DNA of 64,000 nucleotides from Paenalcaligenes niemegkensis (GCF_022230885.1 NZ_JAKGCT010000004.1:1612001-1676000), one strand, 5' to 3'. Shown: positions 35,756-45,720, counted from the stretch's first letter. The notes: a model not told the origin generated them from the letters alone. Made by a program: numbers and translations.

Positions 35756-37716
35756 GCTGTGGCTCCTGCGGCGACCAAAGCAGCCTTACGTTCGCGACGT
35801 TTCTTAAGTCGATAACGACGATCACTGATAGCTAACAGCCCACCCAGCGCCATCAAGATGCAACCAATCCAGATCCAATCAACGAATGGTTTGTGGTAAA
35901 CACGCACGCTCCAGGCGCCGTCGGCGAGCGGCTCACCCAAGGCGACGTACACATGGCGCAATCCGTTGGCGTCAATGGCTGCTTCTGTCATGGGCATTTC
36001 CGAGGAGATGTAGCTACGTTTTTCGGGATGAAGCAAACGTAAGATCCGACCATCGCGTGACAGCTCGATGTCACCGATTTCTGCAACATAATTAGGTCCC
36101 TGTGCTTTACTGACGCCTAGAAACTTCAAGTCATAGCCCCCTGTGCTTACCGTGCTGCCGGGCGTCATACGAACGTCCTGTTCAGTTTCATAGCCCATGA
36201 CGAGCGTCACTCCCGCTACGAACACAGCAATGCCTAAATGGGCCAGATGCATGCCTAGCCAGCTAAGCGGTTGAGCTCGCAGCCCTGTGCGCGTAGCCCG
36301 CATACGGTCAACGATGCCCTTAACCACCGCAGTGGCAATCCACGTGGCCAGTGCCAGACCTAACGCCACCAGCGCCGACCAACGCCCCAGCATGAACGGT
36401 GCGCCAACACCGACCACAAGCGCCACTACAGCCGGAACATGCAGGTGTTTTATCAGAGCGCTTATCTTGGCCGTCTTCCAGTTAGCCACCGGACCTACCG
36501 CCATGAGAAGCAGCGCCGGCACCATCAGCGGTATGAAAACGGCATTAAAGTATGGCGGTCCCACGGAAAGTTTGCCTAACCCGAGTGCATCAATGAAAAG
36601 CGGATACAAGGTTCCGAGAATGACGGCCCCTGCTGCTACGGCCAACAATACGTTGTTCACCAGCAAGAGAGACTCACGCGATATCAGTTCAAACCGCCCG
36701 CCCATGCCCACCTTGGGCGCGCGCAGTGCAAATAAAAACAAGGACGAGCCGACCACCACGGCGAAGAGCATCAAAATGAACACGCCGCGGCGCGGATCGG
36801 TGGCGAAGGCGTGTACTGACGTCAGCACGCCAGACCGTACAAGAAAAGCGCCCAGCAATGAAAGCGAGAACGTGCTGATAGCAAGAAGCACTGTCCAGTT
36901 CTTGAAACTGGCCCGTTTTTCGGTGACGGCCAGGGAGTGGATCAACGCAGTACCCACCAGCCACGGAATAAACGAAGAGTTCTCTACCGGGTCCCAGAAC
37001 CACCAGCCACCCCAACCCAGTTCGTAATAGGCCCACCAGCTCCCCAAGGCGATACCTAAGGTCAAGAACAACCACGCTGCCGTCGCCCAGGGCCGGGACC
37101 AACGAGCCCACGTCGAGTCGAGCTGCCCCGCCAGCAATGCGGCAATGGCAAATGCAAACGCTACCGAGAATCCGACATACCCCATGTACAGCAGTGGCGG
37201 ATGAAATATCAGTCCAATGTCTTGCAGGAGCGGATTCAGGTCCATACCCTCCATAGGTGCCGGTACCAGGCGCTCGAACGGATTAGAGGTAAGCAGCACA
37301 AACAGCAGGAATCCAGCGGTGACCAGGCCCAGCACCCCCAGTACACGTGCAACCATGACATCGGGCAGTTGCTTGGAGAACACACTTACAGCGTACGCCC
37401 AGCCTGTTTGCATCAGCAGCCACAACAAGAGCGATCCTTCGTGGCCGCCCCAGACCGCGGCGATACGGTAAAGCAAGGGCAATTGCGAGTTGGAGTTCTG
37501 GGCGACGTAAGCCACCGAAAAGTCCTTAACGATGAAGGACCAACCCAGCGTCGCGAAGCTAACAATAATTAACAGGAACTGCGCGCGCGCGGCAGGTCGA
37601 GCAAAGGCGATCCAGACATCATTGCCACGCGCCGCACCAGCAAGGGCTAAACAGCCCTGCGCAAGCGCTACAAATAGCGTCAGAATCAGTGAAAAATGAC
37701 CGAGTTCAGCAATCAT
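35752..37716 (-). CDS. ccmF: CcmF-like haem lyase subunit
   Basis: 654 residues and about 15 membrane helices. The WWD haem-handling motif is visible as WAYYELGWGGWWFWDPVENS (WGGWWFWD). It joins haem, delivered by CcmE, to the apocytochrome cysteines. The last part ends with a basic tail. Starts 5 bases after ccmE ends. Confidence 0.93.
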   Translation of the reverse strand: MIAELGHFSLILTLFVALAQGCLALAGAARGNDVWIAFARPAARAQFLLIIVSFATLGWSFIVKDFSVAYVAQNSNSQLPLLYRIAAVWGGHEGSLLLWLLMQTGWAYAVSVFSKQLPDVMVARVLGVLGLVTAGFLLFVLLTSNPFERLVPAPMEGMDLNPLLQDIGLIFHPPLLYMGYVGFSVAFAFAIAALLAGQLDSTWARWSRPWATAAWLFLTLGIALGSWWAYYELGWGGWWFWDPVENSSFIPWLVGTALIHSLAVTEKRASFKNWTVLLAISTFSLSLLGAFLVRSGVLTSVHAFATDPRRGVFILMLFAVVVGSSLFLFALRAPKVGMGGRFELISRESLLLVNNVLLAVAAGAVILGTLYPLFIDALGLGKLSVGPPYFNAVFIPLMVPALLLMAVGPVANWKTAKISALIKHLHVPAVVALVVGVGAPFMLGRWSALVALGLALATWIATAVVKGIVDRMRATRTGLRAQPLSWLGMHLAHLGIAVFVAGVTLVMGYETEQDVRMTPGSTVSTGGYDLKFLGVSKAQGPNYVAEIGDIELSRDGRILRLLHPEKRSYISSEMPMTEAAIDANGLRHVYVALGEPLADGAWSVRVYHKPFVDWIWIGCILMALGGLLAISDRRYRLKKRRERKAALVAAGATA

Positions 37717-37721
37717 GAGCG

Positions 37722-38168
37722 TTATGGCCTCGCAGTAATCGTGTTCTTGGCGGCCTCATCCAGCGCATGCTGCGCTTCAGGGGGCATATAGTTCTCATCG
37801 TGTTTGGCGAGCACCTCTTCAGCGCGGAACAATCCATCGGCCCCGAGCTTGCCTTGAGCCACTACCCCTTTGCCTTCACTAAACAGGTCGGGCAATATTC
37901 CCGTATAACTGACCGGTATCATCTTGGCGGTATCGGTCACAACGAACTTCACCGTGAGCCCATCACTTTGGCGCTGCACACTGCCGGTTTGCACCATGCC
38001 GCCGACGCGAAACGTCCGCTCCTGGGGTGCTTCACCGGCACTCACCTGCGTAGGCGTGAAAAAGAATACAAGATTGCTTTGAAAAGCATTGAGCACTAAG
38101 GCTGTGGCAATGCCGAATGCGGCCACGCCACCAGCAATAAGCGCGATACGTTTATGGCGATTTTTCAT
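37722..38168 (-). CDS. ccmE: CcmE haem chaperone
   Basis: 148 residues from the ATG at 38168, with GAGG upstream. N-terminal membrane helix ([20 protein letters not shown]), OB-fold domain with [12 protein letters not shown] and the haem-binding His in [13 protein letters not shown]. It carries haem from CcmABCD to CcmF in the periplasm. The start overlaps the end of ccmD by 4 bases. Confidence 0.92.
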   Translation of the reverse strand: MKNRHKRIALIAGGVAAFGIATALVLNAFQSNLVFFFTPTQVSAGEAPQERTFRVGGMVQTGSVQRQSDGLTVKFVVTDTAKMIPVSYTGILPDLFSEGKGVVAQGKLGADGLFRAEEVLAKHDENYMPPEAQHALDEAAKNTITARP

Positions 38169-38347
38169 CGAGATCCCTCTTCCCTCAGGATTAACTTGCG
38201 CTTCACTTGCGATAAAGCCACTTTGCGGCGCTGGCGCAGCAAGAGCCATTCAGAGCAAAGAGCGACCAGGGTGACGGCGACTGACCCCCACACGTATTGC
38301 CCATAGCCGCCCATCGCAAAAAACTCAGCAGGACTTGTCCAATTCAT
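38165..38347 (-). CDS. ccmD: CcmD haem exporter accessory protein
   Basis: 60 residues with a single membrane helix ([20 protein letters not shown]) followed by a basic cytoplasmic tail ([14 protein letters not shown]). The [13 protein letters not shown] segment is the CcmD signature. It helps release holo-CcmE. Overlaps both neighbours by 4 bases. Confidence 0.88.
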   Translation of the reverse strand: MNWTSPAEFFAMGGYGQYVWGSVAVTLVALCSEWLLLRQRRKVALSQVKRKLILREEGSR

Positions 38348-39081
38348 TGCTTTACCTCCTTCAATTCATCTAACCACCCAGCATGGTGTTCGCGTTCTAA
38401 AATGATGCAGCGCACGCGCATCAGCGCGATTGCCACCGTATACATCCATGACGCCAAAGCCATAAGCAGCATGCCAATGAGCATGAGCGCAGCCATTGAA
38501 GGGGCTTGTGTCAACGAAACAGATGCGCCTTGATGCAGGGTGTTCCACCATTGCACCGAGAAATAAATAATCGGAATATTGACCACGCCGACCAGCGCAA
38601 GCACGGCACCGGCCTTATCCGCGCGCCGCGGCTCATCAACCGCTGACTGAAGCGCCATAAAACCGATGTACAAAAACAATAGAATCAGTTCGGAGGTCAG
38701 GCGCGCATCCCAGACCCACCAGGTCCCCCACATAGGCTTGCCCCACAAGGCGCCCGTCCAGAGAGAAAGAAACGTGAACATGGCGCCGGTGGGAGCCAAG
38801 GCCGAGGCCATCATGGCGGCTAAACGATTGTTAAATGCCAATCCCACAGCAGCCCAGAAAGCCATGACCAAATAAATGAACATCGACATCCAGGAAACTG
38901 GCACATGCAGGAAGATGATGCGATAGCCCTCGCCTTGCTGGGCGTCAGTGGGCGCCATGAAGAAACCCACGTACGCCCCTATGATCGCCAGAATCGCAGC
39001 GGCGACCCCAAACCATGGAATCAGCTTGCCGGCAAGGGGATAAAACATTTTTGGTGATGAATACTTAAACCAATTAATCAT
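38344..39081 (-). CDS. ccmC: CcmC haem-binding membrane protein
   Basis: 245 residues and six membrane helices, with the tryptophan-rich WWD motif WGKPMWGTWWVWDARLTSE. It presents haem to CcmE. Near-start His (FLHVPVSWMSMFIYLV) and later His are typical. Overlaps ccmB by 8 bases. Confidence 0.92.
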   Translation of the reverse strand: MINWFKYSSPKMFYPLAGKLIPWFGVAAAILAIIGAYVGFFMAPTDAQQGEGYRIIFLHVPVSWMSMFIYLVMAFWAAVGLAFNNRLAAMMASALAPTGAMFTFLSLWTGALWGKPMWGTWWVWDARLTSELILLFLYIGFMALQSAVDEPRRADKAGAVLALVGVVNIPIIYFSVQWWNTLHQGASVSLTQAPSMAALMLIGMLLMALASWMYTVAIALMRVRCIILEREHHAGWLDELKEVKQ

Positions 39082-39774
39082 TCACTTGCTCATTATTCCA
39101 ACGCAATCCGTAGTGCCACGGTCGTGGCCAACGGTGCAAAAAACCAGTTAAAACCAGCACGGCGCCCAGCAACGACAGATTCGCCGTAGCGCCCAGGCCG
39201 GCTGCGGCGGCGCCCACCGAACCCGCGCCAAAGATCAGCACTGGCACATACAGCGGAAGTACAAGCAAGGCGACCAGGACACTGCCGCCTCGCAGGCCCA
39301 GGGTCAAACTCGCTCCGATCGCGCCAATAAAGCTAAGCACCGGCGTACCAAGGGCCAGCGACGCAGCCAGCACCAATAACGACGGGGTTGGTAAATCAAA
39401 TTGCAATGCCAGCAGCGGAGCGAGCAGCGTCAAGGGCAAACCCGTCAACAGCCAATACGCGACCACCTTGCCGAGCACCAGCATTCCCAGCGGAGCGGGT
39501 GAAAGGGCCATTTGCTCCAGGGTGCCGTCGGCATAATCCTGTTCGAACAACCGATTAAGCGACAACATAGTCGCCAGCAACGCCGACACCCAAAGAATGC
39601 CCGGCGCGATCTGCCGCAACGTGTCACGCTCAGACCCAATGCCCAACGGAAACAGGCTGACCACAATGACAAAGAAAAAAGCGGTGTCAGCACATCGGAC
39701 TTGCGTCGCATAGCGAGCCTTAAATCCCGATGTATTACCCCTCGCAGTACGGATAAGCCAATCGTGTCGCTCAT
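39074..39774 (-). CDS. ccmB: CcmB haem-exporter membrane subunit, frameshifted
   Basis: Two frames cover the protein. From 39774 comes the N terminus (MSDTIGLSVLRGVIHRDLRL), and from about 39664 the rest (GIGSERDTLRQIAPGILWVS, then five further helices). One T missing from the T run (A run 39675-39680 on the plus strand) explains the break and restores PLFFFVIVVSLFPLG. Repaired length is about 233 residues, near the family norm. It pairs with CcmA as the ABC module of the haem delivery complex. Confidence 0.88.
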
Positions 39775-40385
39775 ACGCCTACCCGTATAACGTGCGCCGT
39801 GCCTGCCAAGGTCAAATCCTGATGCGTCGTCAAGACTGCAATCCCGCCATCACTCAGATGCTGGTCGATGACCCCCACTATCCATAGGCTGGCTTGGGTA
39901 TCCAATGCCGTCAGGGGTTCATCGAGCACCCACAAGGTACGCTTTTGCAGCAGGAGCCTAGCCAGATTGACACGACGCTTTTGCCCTTGCGACAAAGCTC
40001 GCACCGATAGATGCTCCCTGCCTTGCAATCCAGCTTCACCTAAGGCATCGTGTACAGCGTCCTGAGTAACCGATTCGTCAGTCAACGCCATGCTGGAAAT
40101 CAAGTTCTCGGTAGCGCTTAGATCATCCTTCAGGCCCAACGGGTGGCCGCAATACAGTAACTGACGACGATACTCATCGCCAAGCTTCTTAATCGGGCTG
40201 GTCTGCCAATGAATAACGCCGGCAGCCGGAGGCGTTAGCCCCACCAGCATGCGCAAAAGGCTGGTTTTGCCGCTGCCGTTCTCGCCGCGCACCAACAGGC
40301 ACTCGCCAGCCTTAAGCTGAAAGTTCAGGTTATGAAATAGGCGTCGCTCACCGCGCACGCAGTCCAGATTGATGGCTTCAAGCAC
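39771..40385 (-). CDS. ccmA: CcmA haem-exporter ATPase
   Basis: 204 residues: ABC ATPase with Walker A (VRGENGSGKTSLLRML), signature ALSQGQKRRVNLARLLL, Walker B (LWVLDEPLTALD) and H-loop (VLTTHQDL). It releases holo-CcmE using ATP. First gene of the ccm operon; a short ATCACC-A-GGTGAT palindrome at 40413-40425 lies 28 bases before the start. Confidence 0.92.
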   Translation of the reverse strand: MLEAINLDCVRGERRLFHNLNFQLKAGECLLVRGENGSGKTSLLRMLVGLTPPAAGVIHWQTSPIKKLGDEYRRQLLYCGHPLGLKDDLSATENLISSMALTDESVTQDAVHDALGEAGLQGREHLSVRALSQGQKRRVNLARLLLQKRTLWVLDEPLTALDTQASLWIVGVIDQHLSDGGIAVLTTHQDLTLAGTAHVIRVGV

Positions 40386-40412
40386 CGTCGACCTTTGCTC
40401 GCAAAAACGTTA

Positions 40413-40425
40413 ATCACCAGGTGAT
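40413..40425. promoter_or_regulatory. Palindrome upstream of ccmA
   Basis: ATCACC-A-GGTGAT, perfect 6-base arms, in the 206-base gap before the ccm operon. Possibly an operator; no regulator is indicated. Confidence 0.3.
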
Positions 40426-40591
40426 ATCGGTATTTAGGCTAAGCGCCGATCTGCAACGGACCATCCGTTACATGCGGCACTAAGCGCTACCGTCGCAAGT
40501 AGCTGGGCGCACGCTCAAAGTTAATTGAACGCGACGACGCTGAGAACGTAGGTGTGGGGCAAGAAGAAAGTCGAATCAGCGGCGTGCCAGC

Positions 40592-40948
40592 TTAGGCAGC
40601 GAAAAACCACTGGGGCCGCTCGGGCCGCTCGGACAAGGTCGGTAAGCTTAGCGGCACCTCTTGAAACTGGGGGGCCAAGCTAGACGATAAGGAAGGAATA
40701 GTTTGATGTACAGATGAAATAATCGACGCCACAGGCGCTTGGCACGAATGCTCATACTGGCCCAAGAACCCCGAGGTTGAACCCGTTTGCTCAGACCCGT
40801 CAGTTAAAGCGACACGCGGCTCTTGAGCTTCGCTATAACAAGGCTCGATGCAAACCTCCCTTTCCGGCTGGCAATACACGCTCACGACGCCCCAGGAGAC
40901 CTGAAGCGGCAGCATAACCAGCATAAAAATAAGGAGAAATTTCTTCAT
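40592..40948 (-). CDS. Orphan CzcI-like protein
   Basis: 118 residues from the ATG at 40948; signal peptide FLLIFMLVMLPLQVSWGVVS, near-identical to that of czcI at 29724-30068. Shared features are Cys in VCIEPCYSE, SSLAP and the end SERPERPQWFF. There is no czcCBA next to it, only a broken tauE-like gene upstream and ccmA downstream. It may be left from a former czc operon, or act in trans on the other czc operon. Confidence 0.7.
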   Translation of the reverse strand: MKKFLLIFMLVMLPLQVSWGVVSVYCQPEREVCIEPCYSEAQEPRVALTDGSEQTGSTSGFLGQYEHSCQAPVASIISSVHQTIPSLSSSLAPQFQEVPLSLPTLSERPERPQWFFAA

Positions 40949-41229
40949 TGCAGGAACGATTGTACCAAGTGAAAAGCGTGTCTTACAAACGAAGGTATGA
41001 AAAGTCGAAGTCGGGGGTGGGTTATTTTGCAATCGCGATGTTTGTTTCCATAGAAAATGCAAGAGAACCCGCATCCCGAAAGCGTTGCACGATAGCGTGC
41101 GGCTGCATGCGCGGTGCCTCCATACTCGTCTTCGCCAAGTTCGCGAATCGCGCGATCAATGAATGCAGAGAACGTTTCAGGCAAGCTATCACCTGCCTTC
41201 CTGAGCAAGTAGGTAGTCATAAGCGACGT

Positions 41230-41582
41230 TCTCATGGAGTGTTGCCGCGTAACCACATCGGGAATACCATAAGCAGCGCTCCGCAGCAGTGGCGCGAACC
41301 CCACTCCGTAGCCTGCTGCCAACGCCTCCAGCCACAAAGGAATACCTGCAGCCGCCAGGACGATAGCGGCCTTGTACCGCACAAGTCCTTGGCATAGCCC
41401 CTGCAATGCGCCAAGCATCGCTGCGGCGCCAACGGCCATGAGTGCCACAGGAGCCGCCGCGCGTATATCCCCATACCTAGGCCAAACACCAGCGCCGGCA
41501 CGGCAAAGATGCCGCCTCCGGCCCTTGTGAATCCCAAGACAGCGCCGATTACAAGCCCAAGCAGCCCGCCACTAAGCATCAT
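41230..41582 (-). pseudogene. TauE/SafE-like membrane transporter remnant
   Basis: The frame from 41582 gives the family N terminus (GLLGLVIGAVLGFTRAGGGI, FAVPALVFGLGM), and another frame continues VALMAVGAAAMLGALQGLCQ and VRYKAAIVLAAAGIPL. A one-base shift near 41465-41480 joins them. The similarity then fades, with only about 100 of roughly 250 residues left, so the gene is truncated as well as frameshifted. TauE family members export sulfite, taurine derivatives or similar anions. Confidence 0.6.
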
Positions 41583-41631
41583 GTATCCCTAACGGACAAA
41601 TAGTTCCGTACGTCTGTATTTGGGCTACCCA

Positions 41632-42405
41632 TCAGCGCGGACCTAATACTTCGGCCAGTGCTCCTTGCTGCGGCATGCCGTTGTGCTTCTCGATGAGGCC
41701 AGCAGCGCCTCGAAAAACAATACCCGGCGTACCCCGAAATCCCATGGACAACATGAGCATCTGGTTATCATCGAGGGTCCGCTGCACATCGTCCGGAACG
41801 CTCTTGGCGGGCGTAATGCCTCCCTGATCGAACTTGACTTCGTTCTCCAGCAAAGCGACCGAAGGATCGGCGGCGCCAAGAATCGCGGCCGCTTTGGTTG
41901 GACTGTCCTCCTTGATGACACCGACTAACAGGTGGCGCAACTGGACTTTTCCGGCATCCACCCACGGGCGCGCAGCTTCCCAGAACAGGTGACAATAGGG
42001 ACAGTTGGCATCGGTGAAGGTATAGACAACGCGCGGCGCGTCAGCCTTGCCATCCAACACCCACGTGGCCGACTCCAGCTGCGCCCAAGCCTGGTCGCTG
42101 ATCGGCTTGGCAACCAGGTTCTGCAGTGTCGCTTGGTCAATCGGTTCGCCTTTGGCATTCAGGCGCGTGCCCGCAATAGCATGGCCGTCGGCCAGTACGT
42201 AGACGGCGACTGGACTGTCGCCCAGGACGCCGGCAAAGGCGCGCACGCCTTCATCCGCCTCGAATTCCTGCTTGAAGATGATGCCTTGGTCTTCCAACGC
42301 CTTAATAACCGGCGGCTTGTCCGTAGCCTGGGCCTGACCGCCGCTAGGCATCAGAATCAGAGGCACCGCCGCAATGAAAGAGTAGAGCACACGCTGTGCA
42401 AACAT
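41632..42405 (-). CDS. dsbG: DsbG-like thiol:disulfide interchange protein
   Basis: 257 residues from the ATG at 42405, with AAGGAA upstream and a signal peptide (VLYSFIAAVPLILMPSGGQA). It has an N-terminal dimerisation domain and a thioredoxin fold with FTDANCPYCHLFWEAA (CPYC) and the cis-Pro loop GFRGTPGIVFRG. DsbG/DsbC isomerases repair wrong disulfides and protect single cysteines in the periplasm, kept reduced by DsbD, encoded three genes upstream. Last gene of the dsb operon. Confidence 0.88.
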   Translation of the reverse strand: MFAQRVLYSFIAAVPLILMPSGGQAQATDKPPVIKALEDQGIIFKQEFEADEGVRAFAGVLGDSPVAVYVLADGHAIAGTRLNAKGEPIDQATLQNLVAKPISDQAWAQLESATWVLDGKADAPRVVYTFTDANCPYCHLFWEAARPWVDAGKVQLRHLLVGVIKEDSPTKAAAILGAADPSVALLENEVKFDQGGITPAKSVPDDVQRTLDDNQMLMLSMGFRGTPGIVFRGAAGLIEKHNGMPQQGALAEVLGPR

Positions 42406-42440
42406 AGTTATTCCTTGTTTGTATTGAACTCGATGATTAG

Positions 42441-42990
42441 TCAAAAATGGCGTGAGATCTTGCTCTCAAGATCAGCCATCGTGATCTCGCCTAAATGTAA
42501 GTCCACCATGCGCCCCTGTGCATCAAAAAGAAGGTGGTGGGCAAGCCGCCTGTACGCATTTCCCGCATAGCCTCAGACGATGAGTCGAGCAGAACATCCG
42601 TCAAATCCAGGCCTTCGCTATCAAGAAATTCCTTGGCCTGTTGTGCACTTTCCCCTGGTTGATCAAGACGAAGGCGACATTGGGAAACGCCGTCTGAGCT
42701 TGCTCAAGTACCGGCATCTCGCGCCGACACGGCGGGCACCAGGTCGCCCAAAGATTGAGTACGACCGGCATCCCCATATACGAACGCAATTGGGCAGGAC
42801 GCTCCTCCAGCGTCACTAACTGCAAGTCCGGCAAAGATGGCCCGGCCTGCTGCGCCATCTGGTCAGTTTCCAGTGCTTGGGTGGCTAACGGATTTTCTGC
42901 GTTGTCCGCTTGATTACAGCCAACCATCAACAAGAGGCTGGCAGCAACAATGAGGGACAAACGTAAAGGCTGTATAAGCATGGTTATCAC
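42441..42990 (-). CDS. TlpA-like thioredoxin lipoprotein, two frameshifts
   Basis: The main frame has a lipobox (LLLMVGCNQ), then LNLWATWCPPCRREMPVLEQ (WCPPC) up to NVAFVLINQG, and then loses homology. Adding one base at the C run 42652-42655 continues as ESAQQAKEFLDSEGLDLTDV, and one more at the A run 42525-42529 gives FFDAQGRMVDLHLGEITMAD and a stop at 42441, about 183 residues. It is closely similar to the thioredoxin half of the gene before it. Probably a periplasmic disulfide reductase attached to a membrane. Start overlaps the preceding gene by 4 bases. Confidence 0.8.
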
Positions 42991-43819
42991 TTGTCGGTAC
43001 TGGATTCGGAGGACAGGTCGAAACGACGCAACATCTTGTCCTTGAGGCTAGGCATGGTGATCTCGCCTAAATGCGAGTCCACTTGACGACCCTGTGCATC
43101 GAAGAACAATGTGGTGGGCAAGCCGCGCGATCGCATCGTTTGCATGGCGGTGGATGATGGATCAAGCAGCACATCCGTCAAATTCAGGCCCTCGCTATCA
43201 AGAAAGTCTTGCGCCTGCTGCGCGCTTTCCCCTGGTTAACCATGACGAAGGCAACGTCCGGAAATTCTGTTTGAGCTTGCTCGAATACCGGCATCTCACG
43301 GCGGCATGGTGGGCACCAACTGGCCCAAAGGTTTAGCACGATAGGACGCCCCGCATATTCGCTCAGAGAAATGGGGCTCTCGTCCAGCGTCGCCAACTGC
43401 AAGTCTGGTAAAGGCGGGGCGGCACCTTGCATCAGATCGAGCACTCCGCCCGCGACGACCCAGGCGACGACACCCGCCATGACGCCCGCCAGCACGGGGC
43501 CGCGCAACGCCTGAGTCAAATGGGTTCGCCGCCAGATGTAGACAACCACCACCAAGACACCGACCCACCACGTAAACCCACGATCACCGAGGGCAATCAT
43601 CGCCATGGGCGTGGCCGAGTACTCCTCCCACCATTGTGCGATATATGCCAGCCGAGCCGCCAACAGCCCCCAAACCACCGCATCAAGAATCATTGATCCC
43701 GCGGCTTTGTAAGGCGCACCAGGCATCCGCCGACCGACAATTCGCGCCGTCAACCAGGCCAGCAGTACGGCCGCGATGATGGTGACGACCTGTATAGGGA
43801 ATGGGCCAATACCAATCAT
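42987..43819 (-). CDS. Lgt-like membrane domain fused to TlpA-type thioredoxin, frameshifted
   Basis: The N-terminal 140 residues carry four or so helices and an Lgt-like pattern (GPFPIQVVTIIAAVLLAW, DAVVWGLLAARLAYIAQWWE, GDRGFTWWVGVLVVVVYIWR), without the full lipoprotein transferase active site that I can confirm. The C-terminal part is a thioredoxin with VLNLWASWCPPCRREMPVFE. The frame breaks after VAFVMVNQG; one base added in the C run 43229-43232 restores about 277 residues ending at 42987. Known as TlpA family reductases with Lgt-like anchors near copper or suppressor-of-copper-sensitivity genes. Overlaps dsbD by 4 bases. Confidence 0.8.
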
Positions 43820-45663
43820 GACACACCCGCCGTGTTCAGACGTTGTAGAAAATCACTCGCATTAATCTCGCCCACCACGCGCAGATCCCGGCGCTCCGTA
43901 CCATCCGGCCCCACCAGTATGAGCGTGGGCGGCCCCATGACGCCCCAGTGCTTAAGCAGTTCCTTATCCGTGCTGTCATTGCGCGTCACGTCTGGACGCA
44001 CGATCTGCATGGTTGCCATCCGCGCCGCGACGGCAGGATCGCCGAACACATTGCGCTCGATCACATGACAACTGACGCACCAGTCGGCGTAGAAGTCGAT
44101 CAGTGTCCACTGGCCGCGCGCGGCCGCCTCCTCCAGACGCGCATTGACGTCAGTCACCGATTTCGCCTGAACATAGCTGACCTCGGCCGTCGCCGCAGCT
44201 GCAACCGGTGCACCGCGCAGATGCGTCAGGGGCTGCAAGATGGCATCGCCTCCTGAAGCGGCACCCACAAGCATCAAGACGGACCACAGGCCGGTGAATA
44301 CCGCCGCCGAACGCAAGGCCCACACCAACCGTTGCCTGGCCGCCACGGCTTGCGCCCAAGCGACGAGACCCACCGCCACCAACAGCACCCAGGCGCCCCA
44401 GAGCAACAGACTCATCGTGCCTGTCAGGAAGCGCGTCAGCATCATCACCGCCATCCCCACCATGACGTAGCCAAAGGCGACGCGTACCCTATCCATCCAC
44501 GCGCCGGGCTTGGGCAGGACACGGGCGCCGAACACCGCAATAGCCAATAGCGGCAGGCCCATTCCCAGACCCAGCGCAAACAAGGCCAGTCCGCCTTGGA
44601 CCGCACTGCCCGTCTGCCCGATATACAACAGCGCGCCTGCCAAGGGTGCGGTCATGCACGGACCCACCAAGAGGGCAGATAGAAATCCTAGCGCAGCCGC
44701 ACCGGTGACACTACCGCCCGAACCTGTCCGTCCCGTGGACTGGAGGCGATTCACCAAGGCGGATGGCAAGCGCAACTCGAATAGGCCGAATAGCGAGCTG
44801 GCCAGAATGAGGAACAGCGCGGCGAAGGAGCCGAGCAGCCATGGCGACTGCAGCGTGGCTTGTAAATTGGCACCCGCCAGGCCAGCCGCCACCCCCACTG
44901 CCGCGTATGTGCCAGCCATCGCCAGGATGTACGACAAAGACAGAACAAAAGCCCGGCGCGGCTTAGCCTGACTACCAACGACCATGCTGGAGACGATGGG
45001 AATCATCGGCAAGGAGCAAGGCGTAAAAGCCAGTAATAGGCCGAATCCGAAGAACAGCAGCGTGCCAGCGACGGGGCCGAGCGACGCAAGCCGCTGAGCC
45101 GCCGCCTGATCCTCGCCGACACTGTCACCCGACGACACGTTGGGCGCATCAAGCCCACTCGAGGCCGATCCGGTCTGCAAGATCGCAGGCTGTTGATCGG
45201 CCGTCTGACCATCAACCAGTGCAGTTGACTCTACCGTGCTGATCTGTATAGTCTGCGGCGGATAGCAAATACCGGCGTCCGCACACCCCTGCCAATGCAG
45301 CGTCAGCGGGCCAGATGCAGTCGCGGGGTAGTGCAACCGGGCCGCATCGCCTGTATAAATTTCCGTATCGCCAAAAAACTCATCGTGCTTTGGTGTTCCG
45401 GAGGGCAGATCCAGACTGATGTCATTTCCCTGACTGTCGACTAACTTCAGTGAATGGCGGTAAACATAATAGCTATCGGCAACATGTCCTTCCAGCAGGT
45501 ATTTGTCCCCCTGTTGTTGCACGTGCTCTAACGTGAAGACATCCACAGGATCGAGAAATTCAGGCTCATTGCCCGAAGAGAATAGACTGCTGCTTGCCCA
45601 AGCACTACCCACGGCAAAACAACACAGAATTAACGCTGCACGGGCGATCCGATAAACAGACAA
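43816..45663 (-). CDS. dsbD: DsbD-like thiol:disulfide interchange protein
   Basis: 615 residues, intact, with a TTG start preceded by GAGGAG. Signal peptide (AALILCCFAVGSAWA), an N-terminal periplasmic domain with two cysteines (WQGCADAGICYPPQT), eight-helix membrane domain with GLLLAFTPCSLPMIPIVSS and SALLVGPCMTAPLAGALLYI, and a C-terminal thioredoxin domain with FYADWCVSCHVIERNVFGD. It moves electrons from cytoplasmic thioredoxin to DsbG/DsbC, CcmG and TlpA-like proteins. It lies 57 bases after the sensor kinase gene, so it may be in the same transcript. Confidence 0.92.
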   Translation of the reverse strand: MSVYRIARAALILCCFAVGSAWASSSLFSSGNEPEFLDPVDVFTLEHVQQQGDKYLLEGHVADSYYVYRHSLKLVDSQGNDISLDLPSGTPKHDEFFGDTEIYTGDAARLHYPATASGPLTLHWQGCADAGICYPPQTIQISTVESTALVDGQTADQQPAILQTGSASSGLDAPNVSSGDSVGEDQAAAQRLASLGPVAGTLLFFGFGLLLAFTPCSLPMIPIVSSMVVGSQAKPRRAFVLSLSYILAMAGTYAAVGVAAGLAGANLQATLQSPWLLGSFAALFLILASSLFGLFELRLPSALVNRLQSTGRTGSGGSVTGAAALGFLSALLVGPCMTAPLAGALLYIGQTGSAVQGGLALFALGLGMGLPLLAIAVFGARVLPKPGAWMDRVRVAFGYVMVGMAVMMLTRFLTGTMSLLLWGAWVLLVAVGLVAWAQAVAARQRLVWALRSAAVFTGLWSVLMLVGAASGGDAILQPLTHLRGAPVAAAATAEVSYVQAKSVTDVNARLEEAAARGQWTLIDFYADWCVSCHVIERNVFGDPAVAARMATMQIVRPDVTRNDSTDKELLKHWGVMGPPTLILVGPDGTERRDLRVVGEINASDFLQRLNTAGVS

Positions 45664-45720
45664 GCTGCACTCCTCTAAATAAACTACCTTAGATGATGCG
45701 CCTGCAGGATTAAGAGAAAA

